Shown: positions 34,810-44,563, counted from the stretch's first letter. The stretch: DNA of 64,000 nt from Campylobacterota bacterium (GCA_030152305.1 JASKOM010000003.1:124001-188000); one strand, 5' to 3'. A program made the numbers and translations. The notes: generated by a model not told the origin, from the letters alone.

Positions 34810-35826
34810 TTATTTCACTTTCCATTCTAGAGTTTCACCTGCAAAAAGCGGAACAACTCCAGCATATTGATCCGCTACTCGCCAATTTTCACGAATTAAC
34901 TCGATTTTTCGTTCAACGACATTATTTAAATTATAAATTTTTCTCGCATTGAAACTTAAAAAATTATCTAATAAATTTAATTTATCGTTTTTCTCAAAAA
35001 AGCTAACAATTCCTGATAATAAAACTGGTGCTGAAAAAATTCCCGCTGAACCTGATGAACTCTCTTTTTTTTCTCGTGGATGAGGTGCTGAATCACTTCC
35101 GAACATTACTTTTTCGTTTCCACTTAATACAAGTTCCCGAAGAGCTTCACGATCTTTATTGCTTTTTATAATTGGTTTGCAAAAAAGATGCGGTTTTAAC
35201 GAACCGCCAAGAATATCATCATAAGTTAAACTTAAATGATGTAATGATACGGTTGCATATAAATTATTATATTTATTTAATAATTCAACTGTTCGGCGAT
35301 CAGAAATATGTTCCATCATTATTTTTAATTTTGGAAAATTTCGAGCTAACATTTCGTAAGTTGGTAAAAATTCAGCTTCTCGTTCAAATACAGAACCGTT
35401 TGTTTCACCGTGAATCGAAAGCGGAATATTTAAATCTTGCATAATTTCTAAAACTGATCCGACCTCATCGAGATCAAGCGATAAAACACCAGCTTCGCTA
35501 TTTGTCGTAACACCGCTTGGATAAATTTTAACAGCAGTAATTTTTTCACGAATCGATTTTAAAAAGTTTCGGTCATAACTATTTTTAAAAAATATTGTCA
35601 TATATGGCACAAAGCTATTTTTTAAATTATGTTCAGCGAGTGAATTAATAATTTCTTGGTGATAATTATCTAAATGTTCTTCGGTCATAATTGGAGGTTG
35701 AAGATTTGGCATAATTAAACCACCAGCAAATTGTCGAGCAGAAATTGGCAAAACTGATTTTAACATTTCGCCTTGTCGAATATGCAAATGCATATCTAAC
35801 GGTGAATTTAGAATTAAATTATCCAT
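34810..35826 (-). CDS. pyrC: Dihydroorotase
   Basis: 338 aa, type II dihydroorotase, third step of pyrimidine synthesis. Zinc ligands His13 and His15 (LDMHLHIRQG), the carbamylated Lys region AVKIYPSGVTTNSEAG, SIHGE and ILLEHI-type MMEHISDRRTV, and the catalytic Asp in MFGSDSAPHPREKK are present. Length fits class II enzymes. It stands alone, downstream of tRNA-Val on the opposite strand, and bounds the antirepressor island on the right. Confidence 0.94.
   Translation of the reverse strand: MDNLILNSPLDMHLHIRQGEMLKSVLPISARQFAGGLIMPNLQPPIMTEEHLDNYHQEIINSLAEHNLKNSFVPYMTIFFKNSYDRNFLKSIREKITAVKIYPSGVTTNSEAGVLSLDLDEVGSVLEIMQDLNIPLSIHGETNGSVFEREAEFLPTYEMLARNFPKLKIMMEHISDRRTVELLNKYNNLYATVSLHHLSLTYDDILGGSLKPHLFCKPIIKSNKDREALRELVLSGNEKVMFGSDSAPHPREKKESSSGSAGIFSAPVLLSGIVSFFEKNDKLNLLDNFLSFNARKIYNLNNVVERKIELIRENWRVADQYAGVVPLFAGETLEWKVK
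35079..35086 (+). repeat. GATGAGGT octamer 19
   Basis: In pyrC, coding strand GCA CCT CAT CCA (Ala-Pro-His-Pro), in the catalytic DSAPHP loop. Confidence 0.85.
35462..35469 (-). repeat. GATGAGGT octamer 20 (reverse)
   Basis: In pyrC, coding strand GAT GAG GTC (Asp-Glu-Val). Confidence 0.85.
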
Positions 35827-35925
35827 TTATAAATATCCTTTTTTAATTTAAATTGTATAATTTTTTTTAAATATATTAAGTTTAAATTTAACTAATTAAA
35901 TATATAATTTCAGAACTTCATATTT

Positions 35926-36001
35926 GGTTGTATAGCTCAGTTGGTAGAGCACCACCTCGACACGGTGGTGGTCACAGGTTCGAATCCTGTTGCAACCACC
36001 A
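35926..36001 (+). tRNA. tRNA-Val(GAC)
   Basis: 76 nt with encoded CCA. Acceptor GGTTGTA pairs with TGCAACC; D arm GCTC/GAGC; anticodon stem CCACC/GGTGG around loop TCGACAC (anticodon GAC); T arm with GTTCGAATC. Ends one base before the tilS stop codon on the other strand, so the two overlap or abut at their 3' ends. Confidence 0.95.
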
Positions 36002-37009
36002 TTAAATCTTTTCACAATCTCCATTTAAAATTTCATATAAATAAGGTCTTACAAGTTGAGGAACTTTTCTAATTCTACAAGATTCTTTGAACTGTTTATT
36101 CATAATATGACTTCTATATGGTGAAATATAAACACGATCATTTCCAATTGCAATAACCCATTCACCGCCAATAACAACTTCTCGATTTGAGATAATCTCG
36201 TCTCGTTGTCCGCTTGATAAAATATAGCCACTTCTTTTTAATATTCGATCTATATAAAATATATTTATTCGATCGTTTTCGGCTTTATTAAAAGAAAACA
36301 GATTATGAAAACTATCGATTTCGATGCCATTTTTTAAGATAGAAGCTCGATCTTCTTCGAGATATTTAAAAGAACGAACAACACCTTCACCAAATTCTTC
36401 AATAAATCTATTAGAAAACTGATGTCTAAAATAATTTCTTTTATACTTCTCATCAAAATTTGAAGCATCTATAAAATATTTAAAGCCATTTTCATCAAGA
36501 AATTGTAATAATTGATCTTTTTGAATATCGATTAATGGGCGAACAATTCGATAACCATCGCGAGTCTCAAATTCATTCATTCCTGTTAATTCTAAAAGAC
36601 CTGCACCTTTTGAAAATTGCATAAAAAACCATTCAAGTTTATCGTTTAATTGATGAGCTGTGATTAAATTTTTATATTTATGTTGTTCGATGATTTGTTT
36701 AAAAAATAAATAACGAACATCTCGGGCATCATTTTCGGAGAATTTATCAAGAGAAACAGAACCAACATAAATAGCTTTTGCAAAATTTTCAGCTAGATTT
36801 TTCGCATAATTTACTTCGTCTTTTGACTGTTTTCGTAAATTATAATCGACGATTGCCATATCAAAATCTATTTCATTTTCGATTAATAAATAAAACAAAG
36901 CTGAAGAATCGACTCCACCAGAAAAAGCCAATAAATTTTTAGAACCTTTTAAAAAAGAAATACTATCTTTTGATAAAATAATTTGTTTTAGTTTCATGTT
37001 AAATATCAA
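36002..37009 (-). CDS. tilS: tRNA(Ile)-lysidine synthase
   Basis: 335 aa N-type PP-loop ATPase that makes lysidine at C34 of tRNA-Ile(CAU), so that it reads AUA. LLAFSGGVDSSALFYLL holds the PP-loop (about 26-42), and later HQLNDKLEWFFMQFSKG and EKYKRNYFRHQ are TilS signatures. The C-terminal domain is short, as usual in Campylobacterota. The ATG overlaps the DedA-family stop (ATGA); an alternative start MKLKQII lies four codons on. Confidence 0.92.
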   Translation of the reverse strand: MIFNMKLKQIILSKDSISFLKGSKNLLAFSGGVDSSALFYLLIENEIDFDMAIVDYNLRKQSKDEVNYAKNLAENFAKAIYVGSVSLDKFSENDARDVRYLFFKQIIEQHKYKNLITAHQLNDKLEWFFMQFSKGAGLLELTGMNEFETRDGYRIVRPLIDIQKDQLLQFLDENGFKYFIDASNFDEKYKRNYFRHQFSNRFIEEFGEGVVRSFKYLEEDRASILKNGIEIDSFHNLFSFNKAENDRINIFYIDRILKRSGYILSSGQRDEIISNREVVIGGEWVIAIGNDRVYISPYRSHIMNKQFKESCRIRKVPQLVRPYLYEILNGDCEKI

Positions 37010-37602
37010 ATATTATTTCTTAATTTTTTATTATTTCGCCAATGTGAAATTTTCCAATCAAGAATTTTCCATAAAATAAATAAAATGATAAAAAGTGTTA
37101 TAGGCAAAATAACAGGATGAATTTCACTATTTTTAGCAAATGTTTGTAAAAAATCTGAAGAAATCATTGCAAAATATCCGATAATTGTTGCCCAAGTTAT
37201 TGATGCGAAACCGTTAAAAATTAAAAATTTATGCCATGAATAGTTCGTAAAACCTAATAATAAAGGAATTAATGTTTTTATTCCGTATAAATATTTATTA
37301 ATAAATATGCTCGGAATAAGATATTTTGTTAATAAAATCTTTGAGAGAGCTATTTTTGTTCTATGTTTAATAAATATTGGAAATTTAGCAACTTCTTTTT
37401 TTTGATATTTACCAAAATAAAAAAGCATTGTTGAACCAATAAAATTAGAAATTCCAGCAGTAATTATTACTAGTAATAAATCTAATTTGCCCATTGAAGC
37501 AAGAATGCTACCAGCAAGAAGAGCAAAAAAGCCACCACCAAGAGAATAAAGAGCTATGATCAAATATCCGTATTCGATTATTTTTGAAATAATTTCTTCC
37601 AT
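37006..37602 (-). CDS. DedA/SNARE-associated family membrane protein
   Basis: 198 aa with four to five hydrophobic segments. The N-terminal region LGGGFFALLAGSILASMGKLDL and FLIFNGFASITWATIIGYFA match the DedA core, in which conserved acidic and basic residues support lipid or flippase-type transport. Length (about 200 aa) is standard. Precise substrate is unknown; relatives affect undecaprenyl phosphate recycling and membrane homeostasis. Translationally coupled to tilS. Confidence 0.82.
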   Translation of the reverse strand: MEEIISKIIEYGYLIIALYSLGGGFFALLAGSILASMGKLDLLLVIITAGISNFIGSTMLFYFGKYQKKEVAKFPIFIKHRTKIALSKILLTKYLIPSIFINKYLYGIKTLIPLLLGFTNYSWHKFLIFNGFASITWATIIGYFAMISSDFLQTFAKNSEIHPVILPITLFIILFILWKILDWKISHWRNNKKLRNNI

Positions 37603-37688
37603 AAAAATATGCCTTTATAAAATTTATATATAAGTATGGAAATGATAACAAAAAAGATTTTGATTGTTGAGATTTGAATAATTTTAGA

Positions 37689-37776
37689 TGGCGGACAGAG
37701 AGGGATTCGAACCCTCGGTAAGTTTCCCTACACACGCGTTCCAGGCGTGCGGTTTCAACCGCTCACCCATCTGTCC
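37689..37776 (-). tRNA. tRNA-Ser(GGA)
   Basis: 88 nt with encoded CCA. Acceptor GGACAGA pairs with TCTGTCC; anticodon stem CACGC/GCGTG with loop CTGGAAC (anticodon GGA); a long variable arm (TGTAGGGAAACTTACC region) typical of class II tRNAs; T loop GTTCGAATC. Confidence 0.95.
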
Positions 37777-37918
37777 AAAAATGAGTTTGAAAGTTGCGAA
37801 ATTATATATTTATATTTTTGATTTTGCAAATATGCAATATCTCGTTTTTAGATACACTTTTAAAACGAATCTTTCATTTTATTTTATTTCGAAAGAGTTT
37901 TATTATAGGATTTTTTAA

Positions 37919-38455
37919 ATGTTATTAAACGAACGAGATCACATGGATCTTAAAAGAATAAAAGCAATTATTACGGATATTGACGGTGTTTTGACAGATG
38001 GAGGTTTATATTATGACAATTTTGGAAATATATCAACTAAATTTAATGTCAAAGATGGTCAAATTATCGATTATTTACGAGAAGCTGGAATTATTCTTGG
38101 AGCAATCACAGGACGAAATTCTCCAGCAGTTGATCGACGAATTCTAGATTTGAAATTTGATTTTTATCGTAAAGGTGTTGCTAAAAAAGAATTAGCTTTG
38201 CATGAATTTATTTCGACATATAATTTAGAACGAAGTGAAATAGCTTATATTGGCGATGATTTAATAGATCTTCCAATTTTTGAACTTGTTGGTTTTCCAG
38301 TTGCTCCAGCTGATGCAATAGAATATATTCGAGAAAAAGCTCGTTTTGTAACCCCATCACGAGGTGGTGAAGGGGCTTTTAGAGATTTTGCAGATCAGTT
38401 ATTAATGATTAAACGAGGTAGTATTGAGAGTTTGCGGTTGCGGTCCAGCCTTTGA
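37919..38455 (+). CDS. kdsC: 3-deoxy-D-manno-octulosonate 8-phosphate phosphatase
   Basis: 178 aa HAD-family phosphatase of Kdo synthesis for lipopolysaccharide. Asp20 and Asp22 in [12 protein letters not shown] are the nucleophile and acid; [37 protein letters not shown] and [12 protein letters not shown] complete the C0 tetrameric HAD pattern. AGGA lies 9 nt before the chosen ATG; an internal ATG (MDLKRIK) at codon 9 is also plausible. The final 54 bp overlap the end of the convergent pckA gene. Confidence 0.93.
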   Translation: MLLNERDHMDLKRIKAIITDIDGVLTDGGLYYDNFGNISTKFNVKDGQIIDYLREAGIILGAITGRNSPAVDRRILDLKFDFYRKGVAKKELALHEFISTYNLERSEIAYIGDDLIDLPIFELVGFPVAPADAIEYIREKARFVTPSRGGEGAFRDFADQLLMIKRGSIESLRLRSSL

Positions 38456-40015
38456 AAAATCAAATTCATCACCACTTCCTTGATATCTTGCAAAGTTTTT
38501 AACAAACATATTTGCTAATTTTTCAACAGTATTTATATAAGCCTGTTTGCTTTGCCAAGTATTTACAGGCTTTAAAATCTTAGAATCTACACCGTTTAAT
38601 GTTATTGGAATTTGTAAATTAAATATATCCATTGTTTCAAATTCGCTATTCTGAATAGATCCGTCAAGAATCGCATTAATACAAGCTCGAGTATTTTTTA
38701 TACTCATTCTTGAACCAACTCCGTAAGAACCGCCTGTCCAACCAGTATTAACTAAATAAACATGAACATCATGATTTTTTATTTTTTCGCCTAATAATTT
38801 TGCATATTTTGTTGGATGCAACGGAAGAAAAGCTTCACCAAAACAAGCCGAAAATGTAGCTGTTGGTTCTGTTATTCCTCGTTCTGTTCCAGCAACTTTT
38901 GCTGTGTAACCACTTAAAAAATAATACATTGCTTGTTCGTTTGTTAATTTCGAAACTGGTGGCAGAACACCAAAAGCATCAGCCGTTAAAAAAATTATAT
39001 TTTTTGGATGTCCGCCTTGTAATGTCGGTTCGTGATTTGCAATATGATTAATCGGATATGAAACTCGAGTATTTTCTGTTTTCGTTTTGTTAAAAAAATC
39101 AACTTGACCAACATCATTCATGACAACATTTTCTAAAAGAGCACCTTTTGTAATTGCACCATAAATTTCTGGTTCAGAATCTTGATTCAAATCGATAACT
39201 TTTGCATAACAACCGCCTTCGAAATTAAATACTCCGTTTTCGTCCCAACCGTGTTCATCGTCGCCGATTAATCTTCGATGTGGATCAGTTGATAAAGTTG
39301 TTTTTCCTGTTCCTGATAAACCAAAAAACAATGCAACATCACCATCATTTCCGATATTTGCCGAACAATGCATTGGTAATTTATTTTCAAGAGGCAACCA
39401 GTAATTCATCATACTGAATATACCTTTTTTCATTTCTCCGCCGTATTCTGTTCCTCCAATAATTGCTATTTTATCTTCGATATTAAATAATACAAATACT
39501 TCAGAATTTAAGCCATGTTCTCGCCATTTATAATTAGCAGTTCCACAACCGTTATAAACCGTAAATTCTGGAACGAAATTATTTAACTGATCTTTGTTTG
39601 GACGAATAAACATATTTTTTACAAAATGAGATTGCCAAGCTTTTTCAGAAATAAATCTAATTGATCGGCGACTGGATTCGCTTGAACCTGCAAAAACATC
39701 TGTTACAAAAATTGCTTTATTTGAAAGCTGACTTTTCACTGCTGAAAAAAGTTCGTCAAAAATTTCTTTACTAATCGATTTATTAACTTGACCCCAAGCA
39801 ATATTTCCTTGCGATGGCTCTTGTCTAACGATATATTTATCTTTTGGACTTCGACCTGTAAATATTCCTGTATCAACTGATGTTGCTCCAAGAGTTGTCA
39901 TTTTTGTTTCACAGTTATTTAACTCAAATGCTATTAATTCATCATAAGATAAATTACGGTATATGTTTTTTATATTTTTTATACCTGCTTGTTCGATTTC
40001 TCGTTTTATAGTCAT
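38402..40015 (-). CDS. pckA: Phosphoenolpyruvate carboxykinase (ATP)
   Basis: 537 aa. Converts oxaloacetate to phosphoenolpyruvate with ATP, for gluconeogenesis or anaplerosis. [23 protein letters not shown], the kinase loop [13 protein letters not shown] (about 234-246), GDDEHGW and [10 protein letters not shown] are all present with the metal and substrate residues. AAGGAT lies upstream. Its C-terminal 18 codons (from SKAGPQPQ) overlap kdsC in antisense. Full length. Confidence 0.96.
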   Translation of the reverse strand: MTIKREIEQAGIKNIKNIYRNLSYDELIAFELNNCETKMTTLGATSVDTGIFTGRSPKDKYIVRQEPSQGNIAWGQVNKSISKEIFDELFSAVKSQLSNKAIFVTDVFAGSSESSRRSIRFISEKAWQSHFVKNMFIRPNKDQLNNFVPEFTVYNGCGTANYKWREHGLNSEVFVLFNIEDKIAIIGGTEYGGEMKKGIFSMMNYWLPLENKLPMHCSANIGNDGDVALFFGLSGTGKTTLSTDPHRRLIGDDEHGWDENGVFNFEGGCYAKVIDLNQDSEPEIYGAITKGALLENVVMNDVGQVDFFNKTKTENTRVSYPINHIANHEPTLQGGHPKNIIFLTADAFGVLPPVSKLTNEQAMYYFLSGYTAKVAGTERGITEPTATFSACFGEAFLPLHPTKYAKLLGEKIKNHDVHVYLVNTGWTGGSYGVGSRMSIKNTRACINAILDGSIQNSEFETMDIFNLQIPITLNGVDSKILKPVNTWQSKQAYINTVEKLANMFVKNFARYQGSGDEFDFSKAGPQPQTLNTTSFNH

Positions 40016-40103
40016 TCTTTTAACTATCCTTTCGATTTTCTTCTTGAAATTATAATCTCTATTTTCACATGAAAGCTTATGATTAAAAAATATATTTTAA
40101 TTT

Positions 40104-40137
40104 AAAAAGAATAGCTAGTTATTAGACTATTCTTTTT
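40104..40137. terminator. Terminator after the flagellar fliT-like gene
   Basis: AAAAAGAATAG / CTATTCTTTTT perfect 11-bp stem with A and T runs on both sides, so it can act in both directions. Confidence 0.8.
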
Positions 40138-40146
40138 ATTTTTTTA

Positions 40147-40443
40147 TTAAAACTGTTTATTAAGTTTATGATGAGGTGTTGTGATTGAGTTTATCGCTAT
40201 TTCTAGATTTGTAGATACATTTATCATTAGTTTTTCTAATGAATTTCTTTTGTGAATTGACAAAATCATTGCTTCTTTAAGAAGATATTTAGCTTGATTC
40301 ATATCGATAATAGAAGAAAATTGAGGTAATTTATTTGCTGTTAATTTTTCAATTTTTTCAAAATTATCTTGCATTATCGAAACTGTTAATTCTTTAAGCC
40401 ATTGTTTGCCAATGTCATTTTGGTCGTTATTGAACGAGTCCAT
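40147..40443 (-). CDS. Small flagellar-operon protein, possibly FliT-like chaperone
   Basis: 98 aa from MDSFNNDQN (a longer frame begins at 40473). Helical and charged throughout (TVSIMQDNFEKIEKL, NQAKYLLKEAMILS), with no membrane segment. It follows fliS with a 17-bp overlap, the usual place of FliT, the FliD export chaperone. Sequence similarity to FliT cannot be claimed by eye, so the name rests on context. Followed by a strong terminator, which ends the flaG-fliD-fliS unit. Confidence 0.5.
   Translation of the reverse strand: MDSFNNDQNDIGKQWLKELTVSIMQDNFEKIEKLTANKLPQFSSIIDMNQAKYLLKEAMILSIHKRNSLEKLMINVSTNLEIAINSITTPHHKLNKQF
40170..40177 (+). repeat. GATGAGGT octamer 21
   Basis: In the fliT-like gene, coding strand ACA CCT CAT CAT (Thr-Pro-His-His). 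Confidence 0.85.
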
Positions 40444-40849
40444 TTTTTTCTCGCCAAGCTTCAAGAAGACCAATTACTACTTTATTGATTATTTTTATTG
40501 ATTCAATGCTATTATTTTTATTAGCTTCGAAAAGATATCTTAGTTGTTGTGTGTATAATCCATTAAGATACTCGTTTATTGTTCCTTCAGCTTCCATATC
40601 AAGAGCATTCATTAATTCTGTAAAAACAGCTGTTGTTCTGTTTAACCAATAAACTCTTTTTTCTATATCGCCGTCTTCGATTGATTTAATTGCATTTGAA
40701 TTAAAATTCAAAATGCCTTCATAAAGTGCTTCAACAAGTTTTATTTTTGATTGAATTTCAAGATTGTTTCGTTTATAAGCACTTACTGCTGTGTTTTCTG
40801 TTTCTTCTTCGATTCGTTTTTGTTGTTGTAAAAATTCAGCTGTTGTCAT
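40427..40849 (-). CDS. fliS: Flagellar export chaperone FliS
   Basis: 140 aa, all-helical. KIKLVEALYEGILNFNSNAI matches the FliS core that wraps the flagellin C terminus (family motif LYDGAI...). MNALDMEAEGTINEYLNGLYTQQLRYL is the second conserved part. The N-terminal extension (about 20 residues) is a little longer than in enterics. It lies 8 bp after fliD. It prevents premature flagellin polymerisation in the cytoplasm. Confidence 0.9.
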   Translation of the reverse strand: MTTAEFLQQQKRIEEETENTAVSAYKRNNLEIQSKIKLVEALYEGILNFNSNAIKSIEDGDIEKRVYWLNRTTAVFTELMNALDMEAEGTINEYLNGLYTQQLRYLFEANKNNSIESIKIINKVVIGLLEAWREKNGLVQ

Positions 40850-40857
40850 TTTTTCTC

Positions 40858-42225
40858 CTAATTTTTTGCTGTTGCATAATCTATTTGCATTTGTAACGAT
40901 GAAAACTGTTGAGTTATTTGATTAATTATCGTATCTTGTTGAGCAAATTGTTCAGCAAGTCTATTATATCGACGATCAAGTAATTCAACCGCTTTTTCTC
41001 TTTCTTTGTTTAATCGTGTTTCTTGTTTATCAAAACCCGTTTTTAAATTTGTTAATAATCCGCTTGAACCAACAAATGATTCTAGAGATTTATCCAAATT
41101 ATAAAATACACCACCAATATGAACACTTCTTCCTTTTGATTCTGATTCGATTCCTTGGAAAAAAGTTTGCACTGCTGAAGGATCTTCTTCGAATTTCTTA
41201 GTAAAATCTGCTGTATTAAATTCTAATTTTCCAGAGCTATTTAAAGTTATTCCAAATTCTACTAATGAATTATTATTTTTATCTAATTGAAGAATAACTT
41301 TATTTATTTCTCGTTTTACTGCTCTAATATCATTATTGCCTTGAAAAATACCGCTCTCTTTTGTAGCATCATCATATTTTGTTAGTTCATCAAAATTTTT
41401 AACAAATTCGTTGTAGCCATCTACGAACGACTGAACATAACTTATTAGCGAATTACTATCTTCGGCAATTGTAACTTTTACTGGTGAAGTTGTTTCTTCC
41501 GATAAATTAATCGTTACTCCGTAAATTAGATCTGTTATTTTATTTGATGATCTTGATATTCCAATGCCATTAAATGAAATTTTTGAATCTGTTGCTTTTT
41601 GAACAATATTTACCTCATCGTTAAGATTAGTTATTAAATTTGTTTCTTCGATAGAAATATTATTTTCAGCACCACTATTTTCACCAGAAAGAATTAATTT
41701 ATATTGACTATTGCCTGTATTTAAAATTTTTGCTGAAACAGGCAAAGAACTATCATTTATTTGTTGCATTAAATCTTCTAAAGTTGCATCAGATTTAACT
41801 GTTAAAGTGCTAGATTGATCACCAATTGAAATTTTAAGAGTGCCTTCGTTTCCGTTAGTAATATGTTCTGTTCTACTTGCAAAAACATTTGAATTAATTA
41901 CATTTTCTTGAGCTAATTCTTCAACTTCTAATGAAAAACTTTGAGGTAAAACCCCTTTATCAAGTTTGACATCTATTGAATCGCTAGATATATAAGCGGT
42001 TCTTTCTTGATAAACAAGCTCATCTTTTAATGATGAGGTAGATTCTTTAAGAGTTTCTAATAGTGTTGAAAGCGACGAAAGTCCACCTTTTTGTGAAGAT
42101 AATTTTTCAATATTTTTATCAATTGGTTTGACTGTGGCATTAAACTCAACATCTTTGAGTTTATTAACAGTGTCCATTGATAATTTATTTTCACTACCTA
42201 ATCCTAAAGTTTGAATTCCAGCCAA
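40858..42225 (-). CDS. fliD: Flagellar filament capping protein FliD
   Basis: 455 aa hook-associated protein 2, exported to the filament tip where it promotes flagellin folding. Conserved N-terminal helix region (AGIQTLGLGSENKLSMD), FliD_N to about residue 110, the flagellin hook-IN motif (GENSGAENNISIEE), and FliD_C with LISYVQSFVDGYNEFVKNFDEL. The C-terminal coiled coil (ETRLNKEREKAVELLDRRYNRL) is the leg domain. Length is short compared with 600-700 aa Campylobacter FliD, which have larger head domains. Confidence 0.93.
   Translation of the reverse strand: MAGIQTLGLGSENKLSMDTVNKLKDVEFNATVKPIDKNIEKLSSQKGGLSSLSTLLETLKESTSSLKDELVYQERTAYISSDSIDVKLDKGVLPQSFSLEVEELAQENVINSNVFASRTEHITNGNEGTLKISIGDQSSTLTVKSDATLEDLMQQINDSSLPVSAKILNTGNSQYKLILSGENSGAENNISIEETNLITNLNDEVNIVQKATDSKISFNGIGISRSSNKITDLIYGVTINLSEETTSPVKVTIAEDSNSLISYVQSFVDGYNEFVKNFDELTKYDDATKESGIFQGNNDIRAVKREINKVILQLDKNNNSLVEFGITLNSSGKLEFNTADFTKKFEEDPSAVQTFFQGIESESKGRSVHIGGVFYNLDKSLESFVGSSGLLTNLKTGFDKQETRLNKEREKAVELLDRRYNRLAEQFAQQDTIINQITQQFSSLQMQIDYATAKN
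41612..41619 (-). repeat. GATGAGGT octamer 22 (reverse)
   Basis: In fliD, coding strand GAT GAG GTA (Asp-Glu-Val). Confidence 0.85.
42032..42039 (+). repeat. GATGAGGT octamer 23
   Basis: In fliD, coding strand ACC TCA TCA (Thr-Ser-Ser). Confidence 0.85.
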
Positions 42226-42228
42226 CGA

Positions 42229-42648
42229 TTATCCTTTTGTATCGAAAATATTTCCAACAGCTTCTTTCCAAATGGCAGATAATTTAATAGCATCTTCATT
42301 TGGAATTTGTCGAATAACTTCGTTAGTTTGTTTATTAATAACCGTAACAAAAATACCTTTAATATCTTCATTATAATTAAATCTGATATTTTCGTTAGAT
42401 AATTTATTCATTCTTTGAACCCAATCAGTTAATTGTTCTCGAACTTCAGAAATATCTTTTTCTTGTTCTAAACTCTTTTTAATATCAGAGTTTGCAATAA
42501 TTTGCTGTTGAATTTGAGAAAGTTCAGAAACAGCTTTTTTTTCAGAATTTATGCTTGTGTTTTTAGCATTTATCGATGATGATTCTGAACTAAAGTTATT
42601 TAAACTAAAACTTTCTTTAGAAGAAATGCTTGTTGTAGAAGAATTCAT
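42229..42648 (-). CDS. flaG: FlaG family protein
   Basis: 139 aa. The Ser/Asn-rich N-terminal 50 residues are disordered; the C-terminal part (about 70-135) is the FlaG domain with LTDWVQRMNKLSNENIRFNY, GIFVTVINKQTNEVIRQIP. FlaG affects filament length in several polar flagellates. GGAG precedes the ATG by 10 nt. First gene of the flaG-fliD-fliS-fliT-like unit; the 42-bp gap to the MCP-like gene leaves little room for its own promoter. Confidence 0.88.
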   Translation of the reverse strand: MNSSTTSISSKESFSLNNFSSESSSINAKNTSINSEKKAVSELSQIQQQIIANSDIKKSLEQEKDISEVREQLTDWVQRMNKLSNENIRFNYNEDIKGIFVTVINKQTNEVIRQIPNEDAIKLSAIWKEAVGNIFDTKG

Positions 42649-42690
42649 TATATTTATACTCCAAATTATAGAATCTTTAAAATGATCGAC

Positions 42691-44547
42691 TTAAAAACGA
42701 AATTTATTGAACTCTTTATCAAGATTAATAATATATTTATTAAGCATTTTTACATCTGATAAAATATATTCACTTTTAATAACGGTCTCTTTACTTAGTT
42801 CAATAAAGTTATTACTTTCATTTAGATTTTTAGCAACATCTTCACTTAAGGCTCGTGTTTCATAACTTAAAGCTACGATAACACCTAAAATATCATTTAA
42901 GTTTGCATTATTTAATTCTGCATCTCGTTTAATTAATAATGCCAATTTGCTTAAATTTGTTAATTTTGTTTCACCATTCAGAACAAGACTTTCAATAGAT
43001 TTATAAATTTCAGAAACATAAACTTGATTTTCATTTGTTATTTCCTCAAAACAACTTAAACTTTTTTCAAATAAAGCTTTTAATTCTAATAAATTATTTG
43101 TCATTTGTTTTAATGCAATAAGTTCAGAAGTTAAATAAGCAACATCAACATTTAAATTACCGATTTTTGATGTGCTATCTTCGATAATTTCAAGGATATT
43201 TTCAAAACTATGTTCGCTATTTTTAATACTTTCTTGAATTAATTCCAATTGAAAATTTGTATCTTGCAAATGGCGACTTTGTCTTTGAATATGTTTAACC
43301 ATGTGTTCCGATGAAGCTGAAAGATGATTAGACAACGATATTAACTCGAAGAAATTCATTCTTATTTTTAACAGAGTTTCTTTTAATAAATCTGCAAACA
43401 TTGTTACGATAGTTAATAACGACCTGATTTCATTTTTTTCAGAATTATTTTTATGTGCAACTGTTAAATCAGCCATTACTCTAAGAATTTTACTTCGAAT
43501 ATTTATTGTTCCAAAAAATAATGTTTCTCGCATATTGTTATAAACTGAATAGGTTGAAAACAAAATAAATACAAGTGAAATTAAAAATGCAAGAGTGATT
43601 AAAACCTGTCTTTTTTTATGTGAATCAGCTTTTAATGCAAGTTCTGTATAAATAGAATTTGATAAATAATCTTCTAATTCTTTCATGGTTTTAAAATAAT
43701 TTTTAATTTGATCTTCAGTTGGAAATAATAAATTACCAGTTGTAATAATTTCATTATATAAATAATCAACATCTTTTATATCTGTATTAACAAATAATCT
43801 TTTATAATGATTAATAAGATTATAATCTGATAGTGATTCAGCTATTTCAGTTATAACATTTAACGAAGAAGAAATTTCTTTAAAATTTAATTTATGTTCG
43901 TCTTGAATATTTTCTAGATCTTTTATATTAGAGAATAAAATTTCCCGTTGAGATATAACTTCGTTATATTTTAAATATATATAATAAACAGCAACGGATT
44001 TACTAATAATAGGATCGTTAATATCTAACGAAGACGAAGCAACAAGATTAATAACATTTTTAATTAAACTTGTAAATTTAGTCATCGATTCGTTTTCTGA
44101 TACTTGAGTTTTATCGATTAATTCTCTTAATTTGCTTAATTCAACATTAAAATTAGCAATCGTATTTTTTACATTATTTAAAAATATTTTTTCATTTTTG
44201 TCATCTAATTGTGTTTTTAAAGATTCTAATTTTAAACTAATAGATTCAACTCTTGTATCAACGACTGTTCTTTGTTTGCTTAAGTCTCGTAAAATAGCTT
44301 TTTCTGATATTTTTAATCTTTTTTGACTTTGTGTAATTAATCTAATACTTAATTCTCGTTCAACAGTTGCCAATGAAATTAACTTTCGCAAGTCTTCGAT
44401 AACAGTAATATTATCTGTTAAATCTTGTAATTGTTTGCCTCTTTCATATTCAGAATATCCAATAAATATTATTAATATTGTTGCAAGAATCATAATTGGT
44501 GTTACCAAAATCTGAAACTGTGATTTTAAACTTAGTTTATCTAACAT
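42691..44547 (-). CDS. MCP-like membrane sensor with NIT-type domain and no canonical signalling tip
   Basis: 618 aa. Two membrane helices (about 13-30 and 315-335) enclose a helical periplasmic domain of about 280 residues. Its start (SLATVERELSIRLITQSQKR) resembles NIT nitrate/nitrite-sensing domains. The cytoplasmic part (about 340-618) is a long coiled coil with adaptation-like helices (LSASSEHMVKHIQRQSRHL), but the glycine hinge and the universal CheA/CheW hairpin (EIxxIxxxIxxIAxQTNLLALNAAIEAAR type) cannot be found. It may therefore signal by another route. It lies next to flagellar genes, 42 bp from flaG. Confidence 0.65.
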   Translation of the reverse strand: MLDKLSLKSQFQILVTPIMILATILIIFIGYSEYERGKQLQDLTDNITVIEDLRKLISLATVERELSIRLITQSQKRLKISEKAILRDLSKQRTVVDTRVESISLKLESLKTQLDDKNEKIFLNNVKNTIANFNVELSKLRELIDKTQVSENESMTKFTSLIKNVINLVASSSLDINDPIISKSVAVYYIYLKYNEVISQREILFSNIKDLENIQDEHKLNFKEISSSLNVITEIAESLSDYNLINHYKRLFVNTDIKDVDYLYNEIITTGNLLFPTEDQIKNYFKTMKELEDYLSNSIYTELALKADSHKKRQVLITLAFLISLVFILFSTYSVYNNMRETLFFGTINIRSKILRVMADLTVAHKNNSEKNEIRSLLTIVTMFADLLKETLLKIRMNFFELISLSNHLSASSEHMVKHIQRQSRHLQDTNFQLELIQESIKNSEHSFENILEIIEDSTSKIGNLNVDVAYLTSELIALKQMTNNLLELKALFEKSLSCFEEITNENQVYVSEIYKSIESLVLNGETKLTNLSKLALLIKRDAELNNANLNDILGVIVALSYETRALSEDVAKNLNESNNFIELSKETVIKSEYILSDVKMLNKYIINLDKEFNKFRF

Positions 44548-44563
44548 CTATTTTTTATTACCT

